This document shows positions 24,887 to 34,039 of a stretch of 64,000 nt of DNA, one piece after another. Under the pieces are notes generated by a model, which ran no database searches, was not told where the DNA came from, and worked only from the letters and a program-made list of their open reading frames with translations. How positions within the stretch are numbered: position 1 is the first letter of the stretch; the number at the start of each line of letters is the position of its first letter. The stretch lies in contig NZ_JAFLDR010000001.1 of NCBI RefSeq assembly GCF_017302275.1, positions 124,001 to 188,000 on the forward strand. Direction: 5' to 3'. The stretch comes from Sulfuritalea sp. GTDB lineage: Bacteria > Pseudomonadota > Gammaproteobacteria > Burkholderiales > Rhodocyclaceae. Position numbers and translations under genes: made by a program.

Positions 24887-27800
24887 TTCAGCTGGAACGG
24901 ATTCACCTTGTTCAATTCTTCCTGTTCGAGAAAGAAAGCATCCGCTTGGGCCGAATCAGCGCAGTATTTGGACCCAATGGCAGCGGTAAGAGTGCGCTCA
25001 TCGATGCCATCCAGATCGCATTATTTGGCGGCAACAGCCGGTTGTGCGTGTTCAATGCTCAAGCTGACGACAGCAAGAAGACCACCCGAACCATTCGAGA
25101 CTATTGCCTGGGACAGTTTGGACAGGGACCAGAGCAGAGAGCTCGGGACAACGCCCTCACCTACGTCACCCTGGTCTGGCGCGACACCGAGACTGGCCGA
25201 CCGACTACAACGGGAGTGTGTATTCGAGCGACCAGCGACCGTCCCGGGCATGAGGTCGAAGGACGTTATCTTTTGCGCGACGTCGAGCTCTCTCTCAGTG
25301 AGCATATCGAGGTCATAGAGAACGAAGAGCATCCGCTAGCCTGGCCGACATTTCGCCGGCAGCTTGCAGAGAAGTCCAGGATAACGGGCGATGAATACCT
25401 TTATCAGGACTCCGAGCGTTTTATCCAGGCAGCGATGCTGGCGCTGCGAGGATCATCGGGTCATGCGCCGGATGCCAGTGCTTTCAAGGGAGCCTTTCGC
25501 TTTGGCTTGCGCATGCGTTTCGACAAGACCATCGACGAAATTGTTCGCACGGAAGTCCTCGAAGCCAATCCGACTAACGTGAACAAGTTCAAGGAAGTTG
25601 TCGAGTCCTTCCGGCATCTGGCGGACCTGGTGACCAGGGTCGAAAAGAAGTTGGCCGAAGGCGAAGCCATCCATGCCGAATACCTCAAGGCCGACACTGC
25701 CGGCCGGCATGCGATGACCTGGCAGGGGCTAGGCGTTGAAGTCGATCATGAAATCGCTAGCGATGAAGTAACGGATGCCGGTAGTGCAGTCACTCAGGCC
25801 GAAAATGCGTTGAAATCTTCGAGGAACGCTCTTGCAGGGAAGGAAACCGAACTGGAGTCCGCCGAGACCCGGGCGACCTCCTTCCAGAATCTTCGGGAGC
25901 AGCATCCGCAACACGCCGAGCATGGTGCCCTGCAGTCCGCCATGAATGAAAAGAAAGCAGCGGCTGGAAAGAAGTCAGGGGATCTGCGCGCCAGTCTGGC
26001 CTATACCCGACGTCTGCTGGACCAGGCCACCAAAGTTCCGGAACTCAAGAAAATGGCCAGCCGGATCCGGGAAGGCATGACCGCGCTCGACACACTGGAT
26101 GTTCAGAAGGTGTCGAGGGGCGACCTCGGACGGGCCTTAGAACCACCCCTGGATGTTGTGGGGGAGGTCATCGATGAGATCAAGCTGGTCTCCAGCAACC
26201 TGCAATCGGATATCGAAACGACAGAAGGTTTGATCAAGGATGCCGACACCGCATTGCAACGAGTCGGCGCGGGTAAGCCACCCCTTGATGACGATGTTCA
26301 GCGATTGATGACGGAATTCACCGATCACGGACTCAATCCGACACCGGTATGTGACGTCGTGAAGATCACTCAATCCGAGTGGCAGCCCGTCATCGAATCC
26401 TATCTGGGCAAGCGCCTGCAGACCCTGCTGGTTCCGCCCAGTCAAAAACAGGACGCCTTTTCGATCTACCGTGCCTTGTCTGGTCGTCGGGCAATCTACG
26501 GCGTCAAGGTGGCCGCCGAAAGCACTGGCAAGTTGAATATCTCGCCTCCCGATGGTTCGATTGCAGAGCTAATCGAGGGCACGCATGACCGCGCCGTCGA
26601 ATACCTGCAATCTATTTTCGGCAACATGAAGCGCGCCGAAACCGATAAGGAAGCGGCCAGCGGACGACACACCCTCACAAGAGACGGAATGATTGTGAAG
26701 GGAGATGATTTCGAACGAATCCCGTTGCGGCGTGAACATGAACTCCGCCTGGGCATCGACACCGGCAGCCGGCGACCACAGATTCTCAAGGAGCTGGAGA
26801 CGCTAAGCACCCGCCTGATCGAATTGAACAAACACAAGCAGTTGGTCGACGGGATCTTGGAAGGCTTGATGCGGGTCGGGCGTCGGACCGACTCCCTCCC
26901 ATTCCTGCTCCGGGTATTCGATGAGATGAGCATTTTGTCGCACGAAGCGGAACACCTATCCGAGCGCATCCACGGCGACGCCGCGAAGGAATACTTGTCA
27001 TTGGGAAAACAGCAGGAAAAGTGCAGCAATGAAGCCCTCGTGCTTCAGGCTCTCTGCAATGAACTGCGCCTGAACGTGGGGGCCGCAGAAAATCACCTAT
27101 TGGAATGCCAAAAAAAGGAGGAAGTGGCCAACCAGAAATGGAACGAAATCAAGACTCAGCTATTTGAGGCCAAGGCCAACCCACTGTATGACACCGAGTA
27201 TGCTCAAGCACAATGGGAGGGAATGATCCGGCTAAAGATCGATTACCTGGCGCGCAAGAGCCATTGCGAGGACAAGATGCGCAATGCCATACGCCTTCGA
27301 GATCTAGCCATCCAGGCCGCGACACGGTTATTGACGACCTACTCCATCACACATGCGGAACTGCCTCCTGGTGACGAAGACTGGAAGGCCTCGTGGGTAT
27401 GGATTACGGACATGAACATCCGATTGCGAGACACTGAACTGCACGAGTACAGGGAGCAAATGGACGACGCCTATCGTGCTTCTCAGGAGACCTTCAGCAA
27501 CGACGTAGCCACTGCCTTGAGCGAGCGACTCGATCTGCTCGACAGCACGCTTCATCGTCTGAATGCGGCTCTCAAGTCCTGCCCTCTATTCACCAACAGC
27601 GAGCGGTACCAGTTCAGAAAAATCATCCGTCCTCATCTGAAGCCCCTTCTCGATTTTGTCAAAGATGTAGCCACCCATGGGCCGTCCGGCGATCTTTTCG
27701 GAAGACCCGGCCAACTACCCGAACAGTTTCGAGAACTCCTGGATGACAAGGTGGCCTTGGGTGCCGGTGGAGTCAGTAGCCCACTGGACGATTACCGAGA

Positions 27801-28302
27801 GTTCTTTGAGTTCGATATCGAAATTCTTCGCGAAGACAAGCTGACCAAACAATTGCAGAGCATCGGCCAGCTCTCCAAGCGCCTCGGTCCGGGGTCTGGG
27901 GGCGAGCACCGGTCACCGCTCTATGTCATTGCAGGAGCCGCCCTGGCCTCCGCCTACCGGATGGATGCCGGCAACCAAGACGGCATGCGGTTCATCATGC
28001 TCGACGAAGCCTTCAACAAGATGGATATGAACAACATCGTCAGCACGATGCAGTATCTGATCGATCTAGGCTTTCAGGTGTTCATGGGTAGTCCGGGCGA
28101 AAATGAGGGCATCCTGATGGCGTTCATCGATCGCTATTACGACATTCTCAAGGACCCTGTGCTCAATGCTGTGGCCTTAGAAGGGCACAACGTGGCGACC
28201 GACATCAATGAAATGCATCGCGAGGACCTGATCGAGTTCCATCCCGAGCTTCTGGCGACTGAAACGGCTCGGATTCGCGCTACGCCAGTGTTGCAACAAT
28301 GA
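24883..28302 (+). CDS. jetC: JetC, SMC ATPase of Wadjet
   Basis: MukB/SMC-like motor of 1,139 residues read from the ATG at 24883. The N-terminal head has Walker A VFGPNGSGKSALIDAIQIAL at about residues 29-48. Two long coiled coils flank a hinge at about 490-620 (TDHGLNPTPVCDVVKITQSE, YLGKRLQTLLVPPSQKQDAF). The C-terminal head has an ABC-signature-like region (GPGSGGEHRSPLYVIAGAAL) and Walker B FIMLDEAFNKMD. Head motifs appear intact. A reading starting at 24823 exists but overlaps jetB more than needed; 24883 gives the standard 4-bp overlap. Confidence 0.93.
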   Translation: MIQLERIHLVQFFLFEKESIRLGRISAVFGPNGSGKSALIDAIQIALFGGNSRLCVFNAQADDSKKTTRTIRDYCLGQFGQGPEQRARDNALTYVTLVWRDTETGRPTTTGVCIRATSDRPGHEVEGRYLLRDVELSLSEHIEVIENEEHPLAWPTFRRQLAEKSRITGDEYLYQDSERFIQAAMLALRGSSGHAPDASAFKGAFRFGLRMRFDKTIDEIVRTEVLEANPTNVNKFKEVVESFRHLADLVTRVEKKLAEGEAIHAEYLKADTAGRHAMTWQGLGVEVDHEIASDEVTDAGSAVTQAENALKSSRNALAGKETELESAETRATSFQNLREQHPQHAEHGALQSAMNEKKAAAGKKSGDLRASLAYTRRLLDQATKVPELKKMASRIREGMTALDTLDVQKVSRGDLGRALEPPLDVVGEVIDEIKLVSSNLQSDIETTEGLIKDADTALQRVGAGKPPLDDDVQRLMTEFTDHGLNPTPVCDVVKITQSEWQPVIESYLGKRLQTLLVPPSQKQDAFSIYRALSGRRAIYGVKVAAESTGKLNISPPDGSIAELIEGTHDRAVEYLQSIFGNMKRAETDKEAASGRHTLTRDGMIVKGDDFERIPLRREHELRLGIDTGSRRPQILKELETLSTRLIELNKHKQLVDGILEGLMRVGRRTDSLPFLLRVFDEMSILSHEAEHLSERIHGDAAKEYLSLGKQQEKCSNEALVLQALCNELRLNVGAAENHLLECQKKEEVANQKWNEIKTQLFEAKANPLYDTEYAQAQWEGMIRLKIDYLARKSHCEDKMRNAIRLRDLAIQAATRLLTTYSITHAELPPGDEDWKASWVWITDMNIRLRDTELHEYREQMDDAYRASQETFSNDVATALSERLDLLDSTLHRLNAALKSCPLFTNSERYQFRKIIRPHLKPLLDFVKDVATHGPSGDLFGRPGQLPEQFRELLDDKVALGAGGVSSPLDDYREFFEFDIEILREDKLTKQLQSIGQLSKRLGPGSGGEHRSPLYVIAGAALASAYRMDAGNQDGMRFIMLDEAFNKMDMNNIVSTMQYLIDLGFQVFMGSPGENEGILMAFIDRYYDILKDPVLNAVALEGHNVATDINEMHREDLIEFHPELLATETARIRATPVLQQ

Positions 28303-29465
28303 CGGTTTCGGCACGAGCATTCCTCGAAGAACTTTTCAGGGCTGCTGACAAAAAGTCGGCCGGCGTCCGGAAGAAGGATGCCGTTCTGACGGAATTTCGG
28401 CTGAATGACTACCGTAACCTATCCTCGCTGCAGATCAAGGAAGGTATCGAGCACGAATTCCGAATGGCGCGCGATGCCGGGGCTATTGCTCTGGAATGGG
28501 ATCGACCAGGAGAAAATGGCTTCATCCGCCGCATTACCTTGGTGGATGCCGACCGCCTTGCCAATTACCTGGGCATCGAACGGTCCGCCCATATCGTGGC
28601 CCAGGCCCGGGAACATCTGGTACCGTTCCTGCCACGCTTCCCGGTATTGAATGACGTGATCGCGCGCTGGGGAACATTGAAGAAGGTTCGGATGACGGAT
28701 GCCACCCAGGTCGACGAGTGGCTCGATGCAATTCGGGCCGTAGGCGCTCTGACGGAGCGCTTCACAGGAGAAGACACACCCATTCGAGAGGCTAGTGCCC
28801 GCCTGTTCAACGACAGCAAGCGCCTGGAGAAACTCACCGGACCGTTGGATACGATCTTGACCGGCAGCATCGAGATGGAAGCACGGTTGCCAGCTGAGGT
28901 CTGGAAGGAGCTGGGGCTCTTCCGGGAGGAACAGCCGGTCCTGTTAGCCGGAAGGATTGAGCTTGCTCGTTCACGACTGTCCGCCTTAATCGACCAGCCC
29001 TATGGTGGCTTCGCTTCTCATGCCGTGTTAGGTGTGAGCGGGCATATGCCATCCCGGATCCTGACCATCGAAAATCTAACCACATTCCATTCCGAGGCTC
29101 GTCGGGGGCAGGACGCCGATACGCTGCTGATCTACACAGCCGGGATGCCCTCCCCGGCCTGGCGCGCCATGTACCGGCGGATATTGACGAGTACGCCCGC
29201 AACCGCACTCCTTTTCCACTGGGGTGACGTGGACGAAGGCGGATTCAGAATTGCGTCGGTAATCGCCAGCGATGCCCGGTTGGAGCAACGTACCCTCTTG
29301 CCGTTCCGTATGGCACCCGAGGACATCCCCATAGATGTACGGCGCACTGCCTCACCGGCGGTGCTGGCACGCATGCGGACGTTTGCCAGCCGAGCTGGAT
29401 GGCAGGAACTGGGGGATCGAATACAGGAAGCCGGATTCACGGTGGAGCAGGAATCGCTTTCGTGA
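28299..29465 (+). CDS. jetD: JetD, TOPRIM nuclease of Wadjet
   Basis: Nuclease subunit that cuts the DNA captured by JetABC. The 388-residue protein has an N-terminal helical arm and CAP-like region (up to about residue 200), then a topoisomerase-VI-like TOPRIM domain: the metal-binding Glu in RILTIENLTTFHSEAR (about residue 255) and the acidic pair in LFHWGDVDEGGFRIAS (about 305). These are the catalytic signatures of JetD. It overlaps jetC by 4 bp and ends the operon. All four Wadjet genes are full length, so the system is probably functional. Confidence 0.92.
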   Translation: MTVSARAFLEELFRAADKKSAGVRKKDAVLTEFRLNDYRNLSSLQIKEGIEHEFRMARDAGAIALEWDRPGENGFIRRITLVDADRLANYLGIERSAHIVAQAREHLVPFLPRFPVLNDVIARWGTLKKVRMTDATQVDEWLDAIRAVGALTERFTGEDTPIREASARLFNDSKRLEKLTGPLDTILTGSIEMEARLPAEVWKELGLFREEQPVLLAGRIELARSRLSALIDQPYGGFASHAVLGVSGHMPSRILTIENLTTFHSEARRGQDADTLLIYTAGMPSPAWRAMYRRILTSTPATALLFHWGDVDEGGFRIASVIASDARLEQRTLLPFRMAPEDIPIDVRRTASPAVLARMRTFASRAGWQELGDRIQEAGFTVEQESLS

Positions 29466-29789
29466 GCGCTTGTTCCAAAACTCGACCCATCGAAACGCAC
29501 GGATGCGATGTTTCGATAACAAGTAAGACTCGCTGCCGCCAAAATCTGATTGCCTGCAGGCTAGCGATGCCGTGAGATCGAGATACATAACGACGGCGAT
29601 TGAAGCACGTCTGCACAAGTCGGTCTTGGTTTCAAATAGCCGACCAGTATCTGGCGGAAGCGCTGAAATAATGGATGCGAATGACGCCTATCGGGTCCGA
29701 ATGGCGCAAGCGAAGTATCTTTCTGATGGCTCATCTGGTGAGCCACCTGTGGATTACACTTAACAGGTCGCATTCTGGAGCAACGAATC
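29466..29789. other. Intergenic stretch, no gene seen
   Basis: The 324 bp between jetD and the phospholipase-like gene hold no convincing coding sequence on either strand. Short open readings here lack ribosome sites and family resemblance. It should contain the jetD terminator and the promoter for the next gene, but neither is obvious. Confidence 0.5.
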
Positions 29790-30716
29790 ATGCCCGGTGC
29801 CTACGCTCATATCACCCTTGTCAATCTCGCCAAGGAGCCCCATCGTCTCGAAGCAGGTCCGGGCATGGCGGGAAGCGCCATTTCGGTATTGATGGATTGG
29901 TTCAAGTATTGCGAACTGGGCGCGGTAAGCCCCGACTATCCCTATCTCGCTCCGCCACTGACAAATCAGGCACGCTGGGCGGATCTTATGCATTACGAGC
30001 GCACGGGAGACATGATCAAGGTCGGGATTGCTGCCGTTCGAAAGCTCGCGGGCGAGGAGAAACGAAGGGCATTTGCTTGGCTGCTTGGCTACACTGCGCA
30101 CGTGATCACGGATGTCACCATCCATCCCGTGGTCGAACTGAAAGTCGGCCCGTATGCCGAAAACAAGAAAGCCCATCGAATCTGCGAGATGAATCAGGAC
30201 GCCTATATTTTCCAACGGCTGAAGCTTGGGGATATCGGGTTGTCGGAGCATCTGGACTCTGGAATACGCAAATGCACGTTGCCGGGCAGCAACGACCTGG
30301 ACCCGATCATTGTCGCAGTCTGGCAAGACATGCTCACCGCATGCCATCCGGACGCCTTTACCGCAGGAGAAGCGAAAATCAGCTTATGGCACGCCGGGTT
30401 CGGCAACACGGTCGATCTCGCCGAAGAGGGCAACCGTTTGTTCCCCTTGGCGCGACATGTTGCCATCGACCAAGGACTGACCTACCCCACAGTGAATGAG
30501 ATCAATCGGGATGCTTACATCAACGATCTGGCCGTCCCTGGAGGCCGCTTGAGCTATGACCAAGTGTTCGACAAGGCGATTCGACACGTTATTGAAGGAT
30601 GGCATTTGGTTGCCAAGGGGGTCTTCGAGGACGATGCGTTATACCAAACCACCTTTGCCCAGTGGAATCTCGATACCGGCAAGGATCCGACCGGCCGCGT
30701 CGTACTTTGGAGCTGA
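29790..30716 (+). CDS. Zinc-dependent phospholipase C-like protein
   Basis: The 308-residue protein starts MPGAYAHITLVNLAKEP and contains AFAWLLGYTAHVITDVTIHP at about residues 98-117; the early AYAH and the spaced H and D residues (GYTAHVITDVTIHPVVEL) are the metal ligands of the Zn-dependent phospholipase C (Zn_dep_PLPC) fold. There is no signal peptide, unlike secreted enzymes, so a cytoplasmic or membrane-surface role is suggested. A later region (HAGFGNTVDLAEEGNRLFPL) is unfamiliar. Next to defence systems such a protein could be a lipid-attacking effector, but this is speculation. It is followed after 4 bp by a lipoprotein gene in the same direction. Confidence 0.7.
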   Translation: MPGAYAHITLVNLAKEPHRLEAGPGMAGSAISVLMDWFKYCELGAVSPDYPYLAPPLTNQARWADLMHYERTGDMIKVGIAAVRKLAGEEKRRAFAWLLGYTAHVITDVTIHPVVELKVGPYAENKKAHRICEMNQDAYIFQRLKLGDIGLSEHLDSGIRKCTLPGSNDLDPIIVAVWQDMLTACHPDAFTAGEAKISLWHAGFGNTVDLAEEGNRLFPLARHVAIDQGLTYPTVNEINRDAYINDLAVPGGRLSYDQVFDKAIRHVIEGWHLVAKGVFEDDALYQTTFAQWNLDTGKDPTGRVVLWS

Positions 30717-30720
30717 CTCC

Positions 30721-31137
30721 ATGAGAGCACATTTGTTCGCGCTGATCTGCCTGACCTGCCTGACCGCCTGCTCGTCGTTGGCCACCGCTCAAGCAGTGAC
30801 CGAGGAGGAGATGTTGGTCAAGGCATCCGCGTTGACCAAGGTCGCCGCGGCGGCAGAATCGGCTGCTCGCTACAAAGACCCATCTCCAGACTTTTCGGAA
30901 CGTGATTTCCTGGAGTTCTCGACCCGGCATGATCCCTCCTTGTTGGAGCCCTTCGCCGGCTTCACGCTTCGTGCGTTATGGCGGGATCGCCGAGGTGTCG
31001 TGCTGGTCTGTAGCGCCGATGGCACGATCCGGCTTCTTGAGGACGCCGGATGCACGGCCGAATTGGACAAGCATCATTGGCGCGAGCCGGAATTGCCATG
31101 TGAGTTTTCGATAGACGTCGCCGGAATATGTCCGTAA
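30721..31137 (+). CDS. Predicted small lipoprotein, unknown function
   Basis: A 138-residue protein with a lipoprotein-type signal peptide (LFALICLTCLTACSS, lipobox LTAC) at residues 5-19. The mature part has a helical start (EEEMLVKASALTKVAAAAES), then a mixed region (GFTLRALWRDRRGVVLVCSA) and four further cysteines near the end, likely disulfide-bonded. I do not recognise the family. It lies 4 bp after the phospholipase-like gene and is probably co-transcribed with it; together they could be effector and envelope-located partner or immunity protein, which is inference. Confidence 0.65.
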   Translation: MRAHLFALICLTCLTACSSLATAQAVTEEEMLVKASALTKVAAAAESAARYKDPSPDFSERDFLEFSTRHDPSLLEPFAGFTLRALWRDRRGVVLVCSADGTIRLLEDAGCTAELDKHHWREPELPCEFSIDVAGICP

Positions 31138-31252
31138 CTCGACACCCCTGAAGCAGGCAGTCAGTGTATCGAAATGCGCATTGTGCCAGCGCGTTGCTCC
31201 ATGGAGAAACGCCGCAGCACGGTAAGCGCTCGGCCGAACCACCTTGCTGAGG

Positions 31253-31777
31253 TCAGGTTTTGGTGACCGCGCCGGTAACGGTTGTTGAGGAGTCCTGATT
31301 CAGGACCCTGTGGAGAAGGGCGTAGGCAACACGCCACTTTTGTCCGTCGCAGTGGAGGGTGACGGTCTTGTCGTTGAGTCGTATGACCTTGCCGCTGTGT
31401 TGATGGTGCTCTTGGTCCAGGAATCCGACGGTATCGCCGATCGCCACTTCATTGCGACTCAAGCCCTGCTGCGATGTTTCGCGCATGCTGACATCGATTC
31501 GATTGACGTTGATGGCAGGATAGGCGAGCCACCATAGCTGATTTGTATCGGTCTGGCGCACCAGGACTTCCTTGGTGCGGAACTCCAGAATCTGTCCGGG
31601 ACACAAGCGATTGGCGCGGGGATCGAAATACTCGACCTCCTGACCGATATGCAGCTGCGCGCGAATGGCTACCGTCCATTTGGGATCCGTCAGGACACGA
31701 TCAATCGCTACCCTCAGCCGGTACAGCTCGAAGGCCGACGCCTGATTCAACGCCTCCAACAGCGCCGAGAAATTCAT
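31253..31777 (-). CDS. IS66 passenger protein, unknown function
   Basis: A 174-residue protein encoded at the 3' end of the IS66 element, inside its inverted repeat. The start overlaps the tnpC stop (ATGA at 31774-31777). The sequence (MNFSALLEALNQASAFELYR, IGQEVEYFDPRANRLCPGQI, VAIGDTVGFLDQEHHQHSGK) looks like two small beta-barrel (KOW/Tudor-like) repeats behind a helical start. Proteins of this kind accompany some IS66 transposases; the function is unknown and may be nucleic-acid binding. Confidence 0.7.
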   Translation of the reverse strand: MNFSALLEALNQASAFELYRLRVAIDRVLTDPKWTVAIRAQLHIGQEVEYFDPRANRLCPGQILEFRTKEVLVRQTDTNQLWWLAYPAINVNRIDVSMRETSQQGLSRNEVAIGDTVGFLDQEHHQHSGKVIRLNDKTVTLHCDGQKWRVAYALLHRVLNQDSSTTVTGAVTKT

Positions 31778-32002
31778 GCGGCCCCGCTTGGGAGCGGCAG
31801 AAGGTCATCAATCTGGCTGTTGAGGCAGGTCGGCAGTTTCTCCAAGGTAGTGCGCAGCCAAGCCGCTGGATCGAGTCCGTTGAGGGCAGCGGTCGCCAGC
31901 AAGCTCTGGATCGCTGCGGCACGCTTGCCGGCCCGTTCGGAACCCGTGAAGAGCCAGTTCTTCTTGCCCAGGCAAATCGGCCGGATGGCGTTCTCGACCG
32001 GG
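31774..32002 (-). pseudogene. tnpC: tnpC 3' fragment, separated from its 5' part by the RIT element
   Basis: Reading on the minus strand from 32002, the sequence gives VENAIRPICLGKKNWLFTGS, then the usual IS66 C-terminal domain (AAAIQSLLATAALNGLDPAA, WLRTTLEKLPTCLNSQIDDL) to the stop at 31774. It continues exactly the frame that breaks off at 35438. Removing 32003-35437 restores an uninterrupted transposase of about 528 residues. Confidence 0.9.
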
Positions 32003-32032
32003 TAATGCCGACTCCCGGATTATGCCGATTCA
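31997..32032. repeat. RIT terminal inverted repeat, left copy
   Basis: A 36-bp repeat beginning ACCGGGTAATGCCGACTCC. It is the inverse of 35376-35411 with one mismatch. A shorter subterminal copy of its core (TCGGCATAAT) is at about 32089, and the inverse lies at about 35324. It marks one end of the three-recombinase element. Confidence 0.88.
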
Positions 32033-32096
32033 TGGTTGCATGCTGTCCTCCTTTCGGGCGGGTCCGTGCTTCTGGCCATCCAAATTGTCGGCATAA

Positions 32097-33092
32097 TCAA
32101 AGGCGTTCAAGAAAGGCGAGCAAGGGGTCCGGCGGCTTATAACGGGTTGGCACGAGGCCGCTTTCATTGGCATGTGCGAGAGCGCGTTCCTTCAGTCGCA
32201 TGTCGGCATGCAAGTAGATTTGGGTTGTTTCGGACGACTCGTGACCGAGCCAGAGTGCGATCACGGTCAGGTCCACTCCACGTCGCAGCAAATCCATGGC
32301 GGCCGCGTGCCTCAGCGTATGCGGCGTAACGTTTTTCGCCCTGAGTGATGGACAAGTAGTACAGGCGGTTGCGGTGTGACGCGCTACGAGCAGTTGAAGT
32401 GCGTCGGCGCTAAGATGCCCGCCGCGCGAACTCGGGAATACGGGGGCGCTGGGTTCACCAGGCTGTCGTGACAGCCACTGCTTCAGGATCGCCACAACGT
32501 CCGGACGGAGTGGCGTGCATCGCATCTTTCGCCCTTTGCCGAAGCAGCGGACGTGCGCTCCGGTACCGAGCGCAACGTCCTGGCGCTTGAGTGAGGTGAG
32601 CTCGTGATTGCGAAGTCCGGTTTGAGTGGCGACAAGAAGCAGCGTGCGATCTCGGCTCCCAATCCATGTTCCCGGATCAGGGGCCGCCACGAGGGCCGCG
32701 ACCTCGTCCTCCGTGAGAAACTCGACCGGACCATGCTCGCAGCGTTTGGTTGGGATCGCAAGAATGCGCTGGCACTGAAGACCGAGCGCGGGCTCACTAA
32801 TTGCGACGAATCGAAAGAACGCGTGGATTGCTGCGAGACGGGTGTTCCGTGTCCGCACGGAGTTGCCCCTGTCCCGTTCAAGATGTCGAAGAAATTTCTC
32901 GATGAAAATCCCATCGAGCTCGTCCAGCAACAATTTGGAAGGGGCCCGACCAAGATGTTGCGTAGCGAATCTCAGCAGCAATCGAAAGGTGTCGCGGTAG
33001 CTCGCCACCGTATCCGAGCTGACGCCTTGCTGCTCCAGCAGGCGCTGCGTAAAGAAGCGCTGTAGCAGTGACGCGAGGCCAGCGGAGTTCAT
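32097..33092 (-). CDS. ritC: RitC, third tyrosine recombinase of the RIT element
   Basis: A 331-residue tyrosine recombinase. A core-binding domain spans about residues 10-105 and the catalytic domain follows: first Arg in GLRNHELTSLK, HTLRHAAAMDLLRRG (His and second Arg), LGHESSETTQIYLHAD (second His and nucleophile Tyr). All catalytic residues are present. It starts inside the end of ritB (4-bp overlap), as usual for RIT trios. Confidence 0.88.
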   Translation of the reverse strand: MNSAGLASLLQRFFTQRLLEQQGVSSDTVASYRDTFRLLLRFATQHLGRAPSKLLLDELDGIFIEKFLRHLERDRGNSVRTRNTRLAAIHAFFRFVAISEPALGLQCQRILAIPTKRCEHGPVEFLTEDEVAALVAAPDPGTWIGSRDRTLLLVATQTGLRNHELTSLKRQDVALGTGAHVRCFGKGRKMRCTPLRPDVVAILKQWLSRQPGEPSAPVFPSSRGGHLSADALQLLVARHTATACTTCPSLRAKNVTPHTLRHAAAMDLLRRGVDLTVIALWLGHESSETTQIYLHADMRLKERALAHANESGLVPTRYKPPDPLLAFLERL

Positions 33093-34039
33093 GGTCTTTC
33101 TCCCGCCGGCTTCTCACCAAGATAGTTGGCCGCAAGCTGGAGAAGCTCGGGAACAGCCTCGATATACCAATAGGTGAGCGCGACATCAACATGGCCGAGA
33201 TACGTGGCCAGCTTTGGCAGTTCGCGCGCGACGTCCAGTCCGGCACGATACCATTCGACAAGTCGCCCAGTCGCAAAGCTGTGTCTAAAATCCTGCAGAC
33301 GCGGTCCATGGCCATTGCGGCGGTGCTCAGTTGCCTCCCGCAGGCCGATCGAACGGGATATATTGGCAAACACGTGGCGGGCGGAACAACCCAACAATCT
33401 CTTGCCGTGCTCGCCAATGAGGAACGCCTCGGTCAGCCGAAACGAACAGAGTTCGTCGCGACGATTTGCATAGCGCTCAAGCGCCCTACGAGTCGACTCT
33501 TCAATCGGAACGAAGCGCGACTTCCCGAACTTCGTTTCTCGGATTGAAAGAATCCCGCTTACAAGATCGACGTCGGACCGGTCAAGTGCGAAAGCCTCTC
33601 CGGGCCTCAGGCCGGTCGAGACCAGAAGCCCGATGAGCGTTGAATAGGTCAAAGCCCGCAGCCCAGTGCGCGAATGCAGGCGGCGGGCCTCGGCCATGAG
33701 CAGGCCGATCTCCTGCTCGGTATAGATGTGCGGGGTATTGCGTCGCCGCCGCGCATCCAGCAGGTGTTTCGGCGGAATCTCGGTCCTGACATCAATAGCA
33801 CTGAGCCACGCGGCGAATCCCCGTACCTGGCTAAACCGCCGCCCCCATGTCGCCCGTTGGGCGAACTTCGGTGCCATCGCCCAGCGCAGGGCGAGATCGG
33901 TGGTGATGAACTCGGCTCCCTCGTGTTCGAGGAAGTCGACAAAGTGATCAAGCGCCAGTGCCGGTTCATAAAACTTCATTCCAAGGGCGCGGCGAACCGC
34001 CACATACTGAACCAGGGCATCACGAATCGCGCTCATCAT
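33089..34039 (-). CDS. ritB: RitB, second tyrosine recombinase of the RIT element
   Basis: A 316-residue tyrosine recombinase. The catalytic domain contains GLRPGEAFALDRSDVD (first Arg), LQDFRHSFATGRLVEWYRAG (the His-x-x-Arg motif is altered to FRHSFA, with the preceding residue Asp-Phe) and LGHVDVALTYWYIEAV (His and Tyr). It overlaps both neighbours by 4 bp. The three recombinases are thought to act together, since each RIT keeps all three. Confidence 0.88.
   Translation of the reverse strand: MMSAIRDALVQYVAVRRALGMKFYEPALALDHFVDFLEHEGAEFITTDLALRWAMAPKFAQRATWGRRFSQVRGFAAWLSAIDVRTEIPPKHLLDARRRRNTPHIYTEQEIGLLMAEARRLHSRTGLRALTYSTLIGLLVSTGLRPGEAFALDRSDVDLVSGILSIRETKFGKSRFVPIEESTRRALERYANRRDELCSFRLTEAFLIGEHGKRLLGCSARHVFANISRSIGLREATEHRRNGHGPRLQDFRHSFATGRLVEWYRAGLDVARELPKLATYLGHVDVALTYWYIEAVPELLQLAANYLGEKPAGERP

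Noticed and set aside
24883-28302. JetC as an SbcC/RecN-type repair protein
   Set aside because: JetA, JetB and JetD surround it in the standard order, which is specific for Wadjet.
31701-32033. A 110-codon minus-strand reading across the RIT end
   Set aside because: It is an out-of-frame reading of the tnpC 3' fragment.
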